A DNA stretch of 33,675 nucleotides from UBA2365 sp964594045 (GCA_964594045.1 CAZQKR010000043.1:1-33675), one strand, 5' to 3'; shown: positions 9,680-18,777, numbered from the stretch's first letter. A program made the numbers and translations. Notes: generated from the letters alone by a model not told the origin.

Positions 9680-12600
9680 ATGCCAATTAATCCTTCCGAA
9701 ATTATAAATGAACTACAAAGAATAAGGAGTGTAAAGGAAAACACCAAAGAAACACTTAAGACACTACACAGCGCTATCACTAAACTCTCAGAAGATCTAT
9801 ACGGGTCAGAATCACATTATTTATATGAATTGATTCAGAATGCAGACGACAATAAATACAAGGAAGGTGTAGTGCCTGAACTTAGAATTGAGTTAAAAGA
9901 AATTGAATTAGAAGGGAATAGGCTTTACTGCCTGATCATAGTCAATAATGAAATTGGTTTTTCTGAAGAAGATGTTCGGGCAATATGCGACATAGATGAA
10001 TCAACTAAAGCACAGGATTTTAATACAATTGGAGAGAAAGGCATTGGATTTAAATCAGTTTTCAGAATAACTGATTGTCCCTATATTTTTTCAAATGATT
10101 TTAATTTTAAGCTTCCTGAAAAAAATCCATCTGAAGAAAGCGGTTTGGGTTATATTATTCCCTATAATGTTGATTATTTTCATGATGTGAATGGTAATAA
10201 TACTGTGATTATTTTGCCCTTGAATAAGGATAAAGCATATTCAGATATTGCAAATCAATTATTAAAGCTAAATGATCATACCATTCTTTTTCTCAGGAAG
10301 TTAAAAACATTAGAAATCAGTGCTGATATACCAGGTTCTGAATTTTCAAAAACGATTTGCCGGAGGGATGAAGGTGAATTTAGATATCTTGAAGTTAAAG
10401 AAAATGATCAAATTTCAGATTTGAAATATTTTTTATGTGAGCAGAATCATAATAAACCGGAAAACATTTTTCATATAAAAAGAGAAAATGTAAATGACCG
10501 GGTGATCAGTATTGCTATTCCGCTAAGTAATTTTCAAATCAAAGGAGTACTTTTTTCTTATCTTCCGGTGTGGGAAGATACAGGGTTACCCTTTATGTTC
10601 AATAGTGATTTTTTATTAACCACTGATCGGGAAAACCTGCATCTGGATTATGCTTGGAATAATTGGTTGAGGGATGAGATAGCAGGTGATTATATTCAGG
10701 CTTTATTATGCCTATTGAATCATACAGATGTGACTTTGGAAGAAAAAATTGAGGCCTATAAATCAATTCCGATAAGATCAAATCAACCATTTTTAGAACC
10801 GGTTGTAAAAAAAGTACTGTCTCAAATTAAAACTGAATCAATTATTTTGGCGTACAGTACACATGCTTTTCATAGACCAACTGAAATACTTATTGAGCCT
10901 CTTCCAGTATTGAACCTTCTTCAGAAGTCCAAGAATTTACCTGAAACAATCATAACCGGGGAACATCCATTGGTATCGCCTGAATTGTTGAATGAAAATC
11001 AAATTATACATATATTTCATGCAATTGGTGTAAAATCATTAAGCCCTGCAGATTTCATAGATTTTTATCTAGGAAATACTTCATGGATGTATGAAAATGA
11101 AGATAAATGGTTTATAACATTTTATGAGTATTTAAGATCAATAAATGACGAAAACCTATCTTTTGATAAATTTAAAATTGTCAGATTAGAAGGCAAGTGT
11201 GGATTATATTCATCTAAAGATACAAATATTTACTTTAAAATTGAAGAAAGGCAAATAATTGATGAAATCCCGGAAAACCTGAAACGGTTACTGAAAATTG
11301 ATGAATTCAAACAAGAATTAATAGATAGCTATTTGTCAAGTCAAAAAAAAGAAAAGAAATTATGGCTGCAGGAAAAATTAAGTGTGTATGAATTTAACAA
11401 AAGTAATTTAGGAATTGATTTATTAAATTTGCTTGATGAAAAAAATAGTCAATTAATTGACAATGAAATAATTCAAATAACTGAACAAATTGTAAGATTA
11501 GACCATTCAATATTATCTAAGAATTCAATAAAACTAGTTTTGTCTTCCAATGAAAAATACGATTCATCAACCAACCAATTTGAAATAGTTGTTCCAGAAG
11601 TATATAATATTGAATCAGGATGGCAGCATTTGTTTATTCAAGGTGATCGGCAACATTTTAAAGTGATTTCTGATAAATATTCGATAGAAGCCATAAATGC
11701 ATTATTAAACGGTAAATCAGGATTAAAACTATATCCTTCTTTTAAAAAAAAGGAAATAACATATTATTCTACCCCCGAAACAGAATCTGGTGAAGAATTA
11801 AAGAATTTACTATTAAGGTATAGCGCTGATAGGTGGAGAACGGATATGATTGGATATGAACTATTTTGTCCATTATCTTTTGCAAAATCAAAAATTAATG
11901 TAAATGTTAGTAATGCAATCCTATCCTACTTGAAGGGTCAAAACTTTAAAAACCCAAATTACTTTTATACAGAAGAAATTGATGAAAACCAGCTGGTAGC
12001 TTCTGGTCTCAAAATTCAGGGAATTTATTATTACAATGGGCAAAACAAATTAACGGTTTTTAGTTCAATTTATAATTTTATCAAAACTAAGCCATGGCTT
12101 AGTATTGAAGGACATGGATTTCAGATTCCCACTTCTGTTTTTATTGATAAAGCTGAAATCAGAGAGATCTTTGGTGATAGTGTGCCATATATAAAAGGAA
12201 TAGAAAATCCTGAGCTTATATATTTGCTTGGATTTAAAGATACTTTGACCCGCGAGAGTTTATTGAAATATCTGGAGGATGTACAAAAAGGTAAAGCTGA
12301 ACAAAAGATCATCACAAAAATATATATCCAACTTGATCAAAGAGCCGGAAATGATAATAGCCTAAAAGGTAAACAAATAGTTTTTGTACCCAAGGATAAC
12401 AAATGGGTTGTACCCGCGGCTTGCATTTGGGAAGATCCTAAAGGAATCCATGATAATTCAGATATTATTGTTTTATCCACCATGTATCCTGATTCCTTAA
12501 AAGATTTTTTTATTCAAAAACTGGGTGTTTCAGAAAACCTGTCTATTGAATTTTACATAAATAAATATGAATCTATTCAGGAAGGGAACGAACCTGTAAA

Positions 12601-15600
12601 TAATGAAGTTTTAAAGACGATTTACAAACGAATTAAGAATCATGTCATAAATAAAGACTCAAAAATTGTTAATTCATTTTTGAAGCAGGCAAAAGTCTTT
12701 ACACCATATAAAAAAGAATTCTATGAAATAAAAGATGTTTACTTTGCCGATGACTCAAATTTAAAAAAACTTTTCAAAGAAACTATTCCTTTAGCTTTTT
12801 TGCCTGATGGAGAAGGATTTGCCGCCTGGATAGATTTTTACAAATCATGGGGAGTTAAAATTTTGTCACAATTTGTTACCGAAAAATTAGATGCAAATTT
12901 TGAAGCTACCCAAATAAATGAAAATCTGTATTTTACAATTAATGCAATAAAATTGATAGCTGCCTTTATTAAAACAAATAATGCCGAGGGCTACCAAAGT
13001 TTATTGGATAGTGGATTCTTTGGAAAATTAATAAATACCAAAGAATACCGTGTTAAATCAGCTGTAACTGTTGATTTTTATCTGGAAAATCAAAAAGTCA
13101 CTGCAAAAACAGACGTTTTTATAGATTTTCAAAGTCATAAGTTTTTTTACTTGGAAAGCACTGAAAAGTATGAGCTAGCTAAAGCTGTATACATTGAAAT
13201 CAATAAATTAATCAATATTCCAAAAGAAGCTAAAAATAGTTTTGAGTTATATCTGGGAGAAAATTCCTTAAAGAGAAAAGAACGGGATGGTCTCCAAACT
13301 CCGAAAGAAGTATATAATCTGATAAATGAAATCAAAACTAAGCAGGGAGAACAAATTGAAATCCCAGGTCCGGATGATCCCCCTGTTATTAATCCAAAAG
13401 AAGAAGAAATCAATATCCCACAAGAAATTATAATTGAAGAAATGCCAGGTCAATCAGATGGAGAACCACAAGAACCAACATATATACCTTCTGAGGGCCC
13501 GATAACAACAAGAAAAAGTACTATTTCCGAAAAGGATGGGAAAATAGATACAAACAGATCAGGTACAGAAATACTAGAGAAACCAAATGGAACAATTCCA
13601 ACCCAGCCCCAGGTGAAGAAAGGTGATTTCAGACACTACGAACCAGACCTTTCATCACCTTACAAGTCTCCGAAACCAATTAAACCAAAAGTTGAAAAAA
13701 GAAAAACACCTGATAATGAAATTTCAGAAATATCATCTATCCATGATTCAATAGAAAGTCAAAATAGAAGACTTGAAAATGAAAACAAAAAGATTGAAGA
13801 ATTCCGTGAATATCTTGACCGCAAATCTGATCTTTTTAATTTGTTAAAGCATCAGGATAATTCTTTTGAATGGCTTAAAATTATAACCGAACTGGAATAT
13901 ATCTATGATAGTGAAAACTCAAAATCAGGAGCATACAATTTTACTTTTAATAAAGTAGAGATCAGAAATGATGTTGTTCAACTTGATTTTCCAAACAAAT
14001 ATATTTCACCTGTTATTGAGCAGTATGAAAATCTTACCTTGGTATTTTATACTGAATCAATCACGTTGACAATAAGTGTAAAGTCAGTGTCTGTTAATAA
14101 ATACTCGGTGAGGGCTAAACTTTGGAAGGAAAGTGACATTGAGGCAATTCTAAGTACAAGGATTGTAAAAGCTGTTCTAAAAATTGAGGCAGTTGATTTT
14201 TTGTGGAAGACGGTATTGGATCAACTTTATCGCGTACAAAAAGCATTGAGTATTGTTGACCGGGCAAAATTACCTGATCTGATCAAAAAACATAAAATAT
14301 CTTTTATTTTTGGTCCTCCGGGAACAGGTAAAACAACAACCATTATTAATGACCATTTAAAAAAACAAAATCCATCAAGTAATTCAAAAATTCTGGTACT
14401 TACCCCTACTAACAAAGCGGCAGATGTCATTACAGAACGACTTATTAAAGATAGTGATAGTGATATTCAATTGTACTTTTTCCGATTTGGAAACACCAGC
14501 AATGAAATTGTAGAAAAGCATGAATGTTTTATCGGCAAAGAGTTGAGTTACCGGGATGATTATACAATTATTACTACAATTGCTCGATTTCCTTATGATG
14601 AATTATTGTTTAAAACCGGAGACCAATCATCCATATTCCTTAGAGATGTAAAATGGGATAAAATAATTGTTGATGAAGCTTCTATGGTAAATCTGGCCCA
14701 GATTGTTGGCTTATTACTTTCCGTTAATCCTGAAACTGACATCGTTATTGTGGGGGATCCATTTCAAATTAAACCAATTTTGAATGTGACCGAATGGGGG
14801 AAAACTAATATTTACGATCTTATTGGTTTGAAATCATTTGATAAAGATAAAACAGAAAAAAATAACTTTCATGTCAAAAGATTGATGAAACAATACAGAA
14901 GTCTTATTCATATTGGCGCTTTATATTCAGATTATTGTTATAATGGAAAACTTGAACATGCAAGGGGCAATTTAGGTAAGCCAAAGTTTAATCTTTACTT
15001 GGATACTCCCCTGAAATGTTTAAACATAATCAAATTTCCCATAAATCAAGATACAACATTATATAGTTCCAAATATTTGGAAAAATCTTCTTATCATTTG
15101 TATTTGGCACTCTTTATTGTAGAATGGTTAATAGAATTCGTTCAGCAATTTGATGGAAATAAAAAGATTGGAATTGTAACTCCATACCGGGCACAATCAG
15201 ACCTGATTTACAAGTTAATTAATGTAAATTATAAAAAATTAAATGGCAATGAAGTCCTGGTCAGTACAATTCATGGTTTCCAGGGGGATGAATGTGACAT
15301 AATTATTTGTGCATTTAATCCTCCCAGGAGTAAAAATCAGAAAGTGGTTATAAATGACAAAAACGTTATAAATGTTGCAATAAGTAGAGCAAAGGATCAT
15401 CTTATTCTATTCATTCCAGAAAACTATTCTGAGTTTTCAGAACTTAAAGAAATTGTTAGTCTTACACAAAATATTGCTAATCATAATGTAGATGTGAAGG
15501 AAATTGAAAGTGCGCTATTTCATTCAGAAACATACTTTGAAAAAATAAGCTACACTACTGCACATCATCCCATCAATGTATTTGGAGCTTCAGATTACAA

Positions 15601-15658
15601 ATATGAAATCAGGATTGAAGATGATGCTTTGGATATTCAAATTAATGAAAAAAATTAA
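9680..15658 (+). CDS. Giant sacsin/Hsp90-type ATPase fused to UPF1-like SF1 helicase
   Basis: A 1992-residue protein, 14 bases after hsdR. The N-terminal GHKL/Hsp90-like ATPase region (about 25-330) carries ELIQNADD (50-57, conserved N54), NNEIGF (89-94) and GEKGIGFKS (118-126), the sacsin-type arrangement. A long middle (about 330-1220) has no domain I recognise. A proline- and charge-rich linker (about 1227-1350) and a short coiled coil (about 1350-1385) follow. The C-terminal SF1B helicase has Walker A GPPGTGKTT (1545-1553), DEAS (1665-1668), GDPFQIKP (1692-1699), QYRS, TPYRAQSD, HGFQGDE (Q1868) and ISRAK (1901-1905). All ATPase motifs look intact in both modules. No transmembrane segment or signal peptide, so probably cytoplasmic. 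The gene is strongly AT-rich, suggesting transfer. It probably acts on DNA or RNA in defence with the R-M genes; the exact role is unknown. Confidence 0.85.
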   Translation: MPINPSEIINELQRIRSVKENTKETLKTLHSAITKLSEDLYGSESHYLYELIQNADDNKYKEGVVPELRIELKEIELEGNRLYCLIIVNNEIGFSEEDVRAICDIDESTKAQDFNTIGEKGIGFKSVFRITDCPYIFSNDFNFKLPEKNPSEESGLGYIIPYNVDYFHDVNGNNTVIILPLNKDKAYSDIANQLLKLNDHTILFLRKLKTLEISADIPGSEFSKTICRRDEGEFRYLEVKENDQISDLKYFLCEQNHNKPENIFHIKRENVNDRVISIAIPLSNFQIKGVLFSYLPVWEDTGLPFMFNSDFLLTTDRENLHLDYAWNNWLRDEIAGDYIQALLCLLNHTDVTLEEKIEAYKSIPIRSNQPFLEPVVKKVLSQIKTESIILAYSTHAFHRPTEILIEPLPVLNLLQKSKNLPETIITGEHPLVSPELLNENQIIHIFHAIGVKSLSPADFIDFYLGNTSWMYENEDKWFITFYEYLRSINDENLSFDKFKIVRLEGKCGLYSSKDTNIYFKIEERQIIDEIPENLKRLLKIDEFKQELIDSYLSSQKKEKKLWLQEKLSVYEFNKSNLGIDLLNLLDEKNSQLIDNEIIQITEQIVRLDHSILSKNSIKLVLSSNEKYDSSTNQFEIVVPEVYNIESGWQHLFIQGDRQHFKVISDKYSIEAINALLNGKSGLKLYPSFKKKEITYYSTPETESGEELKNLLLRYSADRWRTDMIGYELFCPLSFAKSKINVNVSNAILSYLKGQNFKNPNYFYTEEIDENQLVASGLKIQGIYYYNGQNKLTVFSSIYNFIKTKPWLSIEGHGFQIPTSVFIDKAEIREIFGDSVPYIKGIENPELIYLLGFKDTLTRESLLKYLEDVQKGKAEQKIITKIYIQLDQRAGNDNSLKGKQIVFVPKDNKWVVPAACIWEDPKGIHDNSDIIVLSTMYPDSLKDFFIQKLGVSENLSIEFYINKYESIQEGNEPVNNEVLKTIYKRIKNHVINKDSKIVNSFLKQAKVFTPYKKEFYEIKDVYFADDSNLKKLFKETIPLAFLPDGEGFAAWIDFYKSWGVKILSQFVTEKLDANFEATQINENLYFTINAIKLIAAFIKTNNAEGYQSLLDSGFFGKLINTKEYRVKSAVTVDFYLENQKVTAKTDVFIDFQSHKFFYLESTEKYELAKAVYIEINKLINIPKEAKNSFELYLGENSLKRKERDGLQTPKEVYNLINEIKTKQGEQIEIPGPDDPPVINPKEEEINIPQEIIIEEMPGQSDGEPQEPTYIPSEGPITTRKSTISEKDGKIDTNRSGTEILEKPNGTIPTQPQVKKGDFRHYEPDLSSPYKSPKPIKPKVEKRKTPDNEISEISSIHDSIESQNRRLENENKKIEEFREYLDRKSDLFNLLKHQDNSFEWLKIITELEYIYDSENSKSGAYNFTFNKVEIRNDVVQLDFPNKYISPVIEQYENLTLVFYTESITLTISVKSVSVNKYSVRAKLWKESDIEAILSTRIVKAVLKIEAVDFLWKTVLDQLYRVQKALSIVDRAKLPDLIKKHKISFIFGPPGTGKTTTIINDHLKKQNPSSNSKILVLTPTNKAADVITERLIKDSDSDIQLYFFRFGNTSNEIVEKHECFIGKELSYRDDYTIITTIARFPYDELLFKTGDQSSIFLRDVKWDKIIVDEASMVNLAQIVGLLLSVNPETDIVIVGDPFQIKPILNVTEWGKTNIYDLIGLKSFDKDKTEKNNFHVKRLMKQYRSLIHIGALYSDYCYNGKLEHARGNLGKPKFNLYLDTPLKCLNIIKFPINQDTTLYSSKYLEKSSYHLYLALFIVEWLIEFVQQFDGNKKIGIVTPYRAQSDLIYKLINVNYKKLNGNEVLVSTIHGFQGDECDIIICAFNPPRSKNQKVVINDKNVINVAISRAKDHLILFIPENYSEFSELKEIVSLTQNIANHNVDVKEIESALFHSETYFEKISYTTAHHPINVFGASDYKYEIRIEDDALDIQINEKN

Positions 15659-16047
15659 TCCTAAATTAATTTCTTTCAACTTAACTTTTTCCTGTAAAAT
15701 GCTTTCAGAATGAATATTCCGGCCAAACTGAAACCCTCAATATGCGTCAAATACCAAGTTTAATTGGAAGATAATTAAGGTCTTTGAAATTGCACCATCT
15801 GTATTTGCCGTAACTGTTGAAGGAAATATTGTATGACTGTAATTTCCGCTCCAAACTGACCATCCCAATGCAAAAAATGATCAAACTGAAGGCCCCTTTT
15901 AGCGTAAAAACCTTACATCATACACCTTCAATTTCCTTTATCTCCCTTTAGACCCAAGGCAAAGGTTCCGGCTGTCAGGGTCAAAGCCTGGTCAACAGAC
16001 AGAATTATATCCAATTGCATATAGAGCGATTAAAATACGTGTTTTTA
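15659..16047. other. Intergenic gap after the defence operon, no gene seen
   Basis: About 390 bases without a supportable gene on either strand. Short open stretches are interrupted by stops. No clear terminator hairpin with a U-run follows the giant helicase gene. It marks the change from the AT-rich defence operon to higher-GC DNA. Confidence 0.5.
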
Positions 16048-16105
16048 TATGCAAATGAATATAATTAAATAGTTTTTACTATTTTTGTATGCAAATACAT
16101 ATAAT
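16048..16105 (+). promoter_or_regulatory. Paired operator-like repeats in front of hipB
   Basis: Two 18-base direct copies of TATGCAAATnnATATAAT lie at 16048-16065 and 16088-16105, 40 bases apart start to start. They differ only at the two n positions. The second ends right before the ATG of the HipB-type gene, so a bound protein would block transcription or translation start. HipB proteins bind repeated operators in front of hipBA to autoregulate, which makes this the likely operator pair. That HipB binds here is inference. Confidence 0.6.
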
Positions 16106-16330
16106 ATGAGTGAATTATCCAACTTTGTGAAGACCAAAAGAAAACAATTGGGCTTAACCCAGGAGGAATTTGCAGAAAAGGCCGGGGTTGCCCTTACGGT
16201 TATCAGAAAGATTGAACAAGGCAAAAAAAACCTCAGTTTGTCAAAAGTCAATCAGGTGCTTCAAATGTTTGGTCATGTCTTAGGTCCTGTAAATGAGCGT
16301 TATGCGACAAGGAATAGTGAAATACAATAA
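16106..16330 (+). CDS. hipB: HipB-type XRE helix-turn-helix regulator
   Basis: A 74-residue single-domain DNA-binding protein. The XRE/HTH_3 fold covers about 4-62: KTKRKQLGLTQEEFAEKAGV (helices 1-2), then LTVIRKIEQGKKNLSLSKVN (recognition helix) and LQMFGHVLGPV. The first residues and length match HipB/y4mF-type antitoxins that pair with HipA kinases. ATG at 16106 is chosen over TTG at 16085, because the family starts near MSELSNF and the upstream codons lie inside the operator repeat. The coding region overlaps the start of a remnant hipA by 29 bases, the normal hipBA arrangement. With HipA destroyed, this may be an orphan antitoxin that still represses its own promoter. Confidence 0.85.
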   Translation: MSELSNFVKTKRKQLGLTQEEFAEKAGVALTVIRKIEQGKKNLSLSKVNQVLQMFGHVLGPVNERYATRNSEIQ

Positions 16331-16415
16331 CATACCGGCCGGCCTTCTGACTGAAGAAGATAGCAGGGAATATCTGTTTGTCTATGACGAAAAGTGTCTA
16401 TTGACTAAGAATTGA
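16302..16415 (+). pseudogene. hipA: Truncated hipA remnant (37 codons)
   Basis: ATG at 16302 opens a 37-codon frame overlapping hipB. It reads VKYNNIPAGLLTEED then REYLFVYDEK, the typical beginning of the HipA N-terminal subdomain. The frame stops at TGA 16413-16415. No kinase core follows in any frame: HipA is normally about 320-440 residues, and the next gene is unrelated. The Ser/Thr kinase toxin is therefore gone, most likely by deletion, because downstream sequence shows no further HipA-like codons. The remnant could still be translated as a short peptide. Too short for most gene finders. Confidence 0.75.
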
Positions 16416-16421
16416 CCCACC

Positions 16422-16464
16422 GGGCATCCATCATTGGCTTAAAGACTATCCACCTGAACATTTA
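16422..16464 (+). repeat. Diverged intergenic repeat, copy 1
   Basis: A short stretch with CATTGGCTTAAAGACT followed by CACCTGAACA. It resembles 17208-17266, where GATTGGCTAAAAGACTT is followed by CAACCTAAACA. It lies directly after the hipA break, so it may mark a rearrangement. The similarity is weak and judged by eye. Confidence 0.3.
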
Positions 16465-16586
16465 CTGTTTTTTTTGATTTAATTCCGACTGTTAATCTTC
16501 AACCAATTGACCAGATCCTACCAGAAACCACAAAATTTCCTTAATATTGTAACCGTATAACATTTGTTTTCCGTAAACAACATTCC

Positions 16587-17093
16587 ATGGATAAACAGGA
16601 AATAAAACAAAAACAGGAAAATCTGATCTCCATGACCAGAACATTCTGCATGGAACACCTGGATGAAGATTATGCCCAACTGTGCGAAAGTCTCATCAAA
16701 AAAATGGGCAGAAAAAGGGAAGTCCCCTTTGTGCGGGGAAAACCCGAAATCTGGGCCGCAGCAGTTGTGTATGCCATTGGCTCAATCAACTTCCTTTTCG
16801 ACAAGTCATTCAAACCCTACATGACCGCTGAACAGCTTTGCGAAAGTTTCGGAACAAAAACCTCCACCGTTTCCGCAAAAGCATCCGTCATACGCAATAT
16901 GTTCAATCTGGGTTACTTCGATGGTGAATTTTCCACACAGCGAATGGCAGATCAAAATCCCTTTAATGATTTTGTGATGATCGATGGTTTGGTCTGTCCG
17001 GTCAGTATGCTACCGGAAAATTTAAAACAACAACTGAGAGAAGCGAGGGAGCGCGGAGAAGACCTGGAGTTCTTTACCAGGCCTCCTGAGTAA
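16587..17093 (+). CDS. DUF6398-like protein of unknown function
   Basis: A 168-residue soluble protein with no signal peptide. The N-terminus is helical (about 1-45), followed by conserved KMGRKREVPFVRGKPEIWAA and AIGSINFLFDKSF. From about 80 to 115 it has a helix-turn-helix-like stretch (TAEQLCESFGTKTSTVSAKA, then VIRNMFNLGYFD). This matches my memory of the DUF6398 family, which has a cyclin/TFIIB-like or wHTH-like appearance. The function is not known. ATG at 16587 is the only sensible start. It stands alone between the hipBA remnant and the methyltransferase, with gaps on both sides, so it is probably its own transcription unit. Codon use is like the genome background, unlike the AT-rich defence operon. 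Confidence 0.75.
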   Translation: MDKQEIKQKQENLISMTRTFCMEHLDEDYAQLCESLIKKMGRKREVPFVRGKPEIWAAAVVYAIGSINFLFDKSFKPYMTAEQLCESFGTKTSTVSAKASVIRNMFNLGYFDGEFSTQRMADQNPFNDFVMIDGLVCPVSMLPENLKQQLREARERGEDLEFFTRPPE

Positions 17094-17207
17094 ACCAAAG
17101 GCAGATATTTTTTAATTATATGGCTGATTAATCTTTTAGTCTGCAGGATTTGAGCTTGTCAACTGACAAAAGACGCTGAATTTGCCAATGAAATAGAGGT
17201 TCGACGC

Positions 17208-17266
17208 CGGTGATGCATGATTGGCTAAAAGACTTCCGGCTAAAAGACTTTCAACCTAAACAATTA
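17208..17266 (+). repeat. Diverged intergenic repeat, copy 2
   Basis: Partner of 16422-16464. Here the core TAAAAGACTT occurs twice in tandem (17225-17234 and 17241-17250). It sits just in front of the methyltransferase start. Similarity to copy 1 is partial. Confidence 0.3.
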
Positions 17267-17280
17267 AGATATTTTACACC

Positions 17281-18033
17281 ATGGCTTCCAATTGGATCTC
17301 ATACAATGAACTCGCCTGGACAGAAGATCTTCTGGCAGACCCGGCTGATTACGAAAAGGAGGTGAATACATACGTTCAGCTGATCAATACCACTGCCGGA
17401 TGCCCCGTCAGCACCGTTTTACACCTGGGATGCGGGGCAGGCGGACATGACCGGTTCCTTAAAAAACATTACCGGATCACCGGGGTGGACCTGAGCGCCG
17501 GTATGCTGGAGAAAGCCAAAACGGCCAACCCGGAAGTAAAATACCTGGAAGGAGATATGCGCTCCATCCGGCCCGGAAAAACATTCGATGCCGTGATCAT
17601 ACCGGATAGTATCGATTACCTGGTTTCTGAAAAGGATCTGGAGCAAACTCTGCAAAACGCAGCCCTGCATCTCAAACCGGGCGGTGTCCTGATGATCGTT
17701 GCCAAAACCAGGGAAATATTCCGGAACAACAATTTTGCCTACAGCGGGGAGAAGGGAGATACGCATGTAACCGTATTCGAAAATAACTTTATCCATCCCT
17801 TTGAACCGGATACCTACAGGATCACGCTTGTGTACCTGATCCGGCAGAAAGGCGAACTCAGCACCTATATCGAAGAAACATCCGCAGGTTTATTTCCTGA
17901 AAGTAAATGGAATGCACTTTTTGAAACCACCGGTTTTAAGATGGAGCAAAAACCATTGAACGGCCTTTATGATGCTTTTTTATTGGGTGAAGGAGACTAT
18001 CCGATGGTCGTTTTTATCGGATGCAAAAAATGA
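17281..18033 (+). CDS. Class I SAM-dependent methyltransferase
   Basis: A 250-residue Rossmann-fold methyltransferase. Motif I is VLHLGCGAGGHDR (46-58) and the acidic residue after strand 2 is in ITGVDLSAGMLEKAK (about 64-78). A D-rich turn (YLEGDMRS) binds adenine, and AVIIPDSIDYL is the motif IV region. The substrate-binding C-terminal half (about 135-250) includes a mixed beta region. The closest general class is the small-molecule methyltransferase group (Methyltransf_25/11 type); the substrate cannot be told from sequence. It is not a DNA methylase, as the NPPY/DPPY motif is absent, so it is not part of the R-M system. It is convergent with the Crp/Fnr gene, with only 30 bases between the stops. 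Confidence 0.9.
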   Translation: MASNWISYNELAWTEDLLADPADYEKEVNTYVQLINTTAGCPVSTVLHLGCGAGGHDRFLKKHYRITGVDLSAGMLEKAKTANPEVKYLEGDMRSIRPGKTFDAVIIPDSIDYLVSEKDLEQTLQNAALHLKPGGVLMIVAKTREIFRNNNFAYSGEKGDTHVTVFENNFIHPFEPDTYRITLVYLIRQKGELSTYIEETSAGLFPESKWNALFETTGFKMEQKPLNGLYDAFLLGEGDYPMVVFIGCKK

Positions 18034-18063
18034 TCTCAGATCTTCGTCAGCATTGGTAAACGG

Positions 18064-18759
18064 CTATCCTTTCTGATATATATCTTCGAGTTTGGCCCTG
18101 TCCGTGATCAGAATATCCTTCCCTTCCAGCAGGATCACCCCGTCCCGCTCAAATTCCTTCAGGAATTTGACCGTACTTTCTATGGTGATGGATGCAAAAT
18201 CAGCCAGCTCCTGTCGCGTAAGGTATAAAAACACCCTCTCGTCGATAAATTCTTCCGACAGATACAATAAGGCTGAAGCCAGTTTGCCCCGCATTTGCTT
18301 GTAGGAGAGATTCCGGATCATTTCCAGGTATCGTTTTTCATGCTGGCAATTGCGGGAAGTGATCCTCATGGCAAAATCTGGATTTTGTACAAGCAACTTC
18401 TTCAAAGCGGTTTTGTCGATCATGCAAATTTCAGCATCCTTGATGGCGACCGCACTGTATGGATATACACTATCCTCAAAAATGGTGGTAAATGCAATAA
18501 ATTCGCCTTGCCTGGCAAGACGGATATTCATTTGCCTGTTACCGCCGGTTTGAAGAAATACTTTTACCAGTCCGTCAACAACATACAGCACATGGGGTGC
18601 AAACGCCCCTTGTTTAAATACCGTTTCCCCCTTTAAATAGCTTACCTGCGCTTTCTGGGCATTTAAAAATTCCAGGTCATCCGGGAACAAAAGACTGAAA
18701 CAATGCGCGGCATTCTCCGATTGAAAACAATCCTTTTCACCTTTATTCTGATCACTCAT
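18064..18759 (-). CDS. Crp/Fnr family transcriptional regulator
   Basis: A 231-residue two-domain regulator. The N-terminal cyclic-nucleotide-binding-like domain (about 20-125) shows KGETVFKQGAFAPHVLYVVDG and GEFIAFTTIFEDSVYPYSAVA. A dimerisation helix follows (about 125-160), then a C-terminal winged helix (LTRQELADFASITIESTVKF, then LKEFERDGVILLEGKDI). There is no N-terminal four-cysteine cluster of FNR type, so an iron-sulfur sensor is unlikely; the ligand is unknown. Start: ATG at 18757-18759 (MSDQNKG) is preferred over the upstream TTG at 18780. It is transcribed away from the thioredoxin/thioredoxin reductase pair, with a MITE-like element between them. Control of those redox genes is plausible but not shown. 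Confidence 0.9.
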   Translation of the reverse strand: MSDQNKGEKDCFQSENAAHCFSLLFPDDLEFLNAQKAQVSYLKGETVFKQGAFAPHVLYVVDGLVKVFLQTGGNRQMNIRLARQGEFIAFTTIFEDSVYPYSAVAIKDAEICMIDKTALKKLLVQNPDFAMRITSRNCQHEKRYLEMIRNLSYKQMRGKLASALLYLSEEFIDERVFLYLTRQELADFASITIESTVKFLKEFERDGVILLEGKDILITDRAKLEDIYQKG

Positions 18760-18777
18760 GTATGCTGTTTTAAAACG

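Noticed and set aside
15659..16047. Possible decayed gene on the minus strand after the helicase gene
   Set aside because: Short open stretches with stops and no recognisable motif; not enough to call a pseudogene.
17281..18033. Methyltransferase as an extra DNA methylase of the defence locus
   Set aside because: No DPPY/NPPY catalytic motif and it is separated from the operon by three other genes or remnants; it looks like a small-molecule enzyme.
18295..18636. 113-codon plus-strand frame opposite the Crp/Fnr gene
   Set aside because: Antisense shadow of a well-supported gene; no family features.
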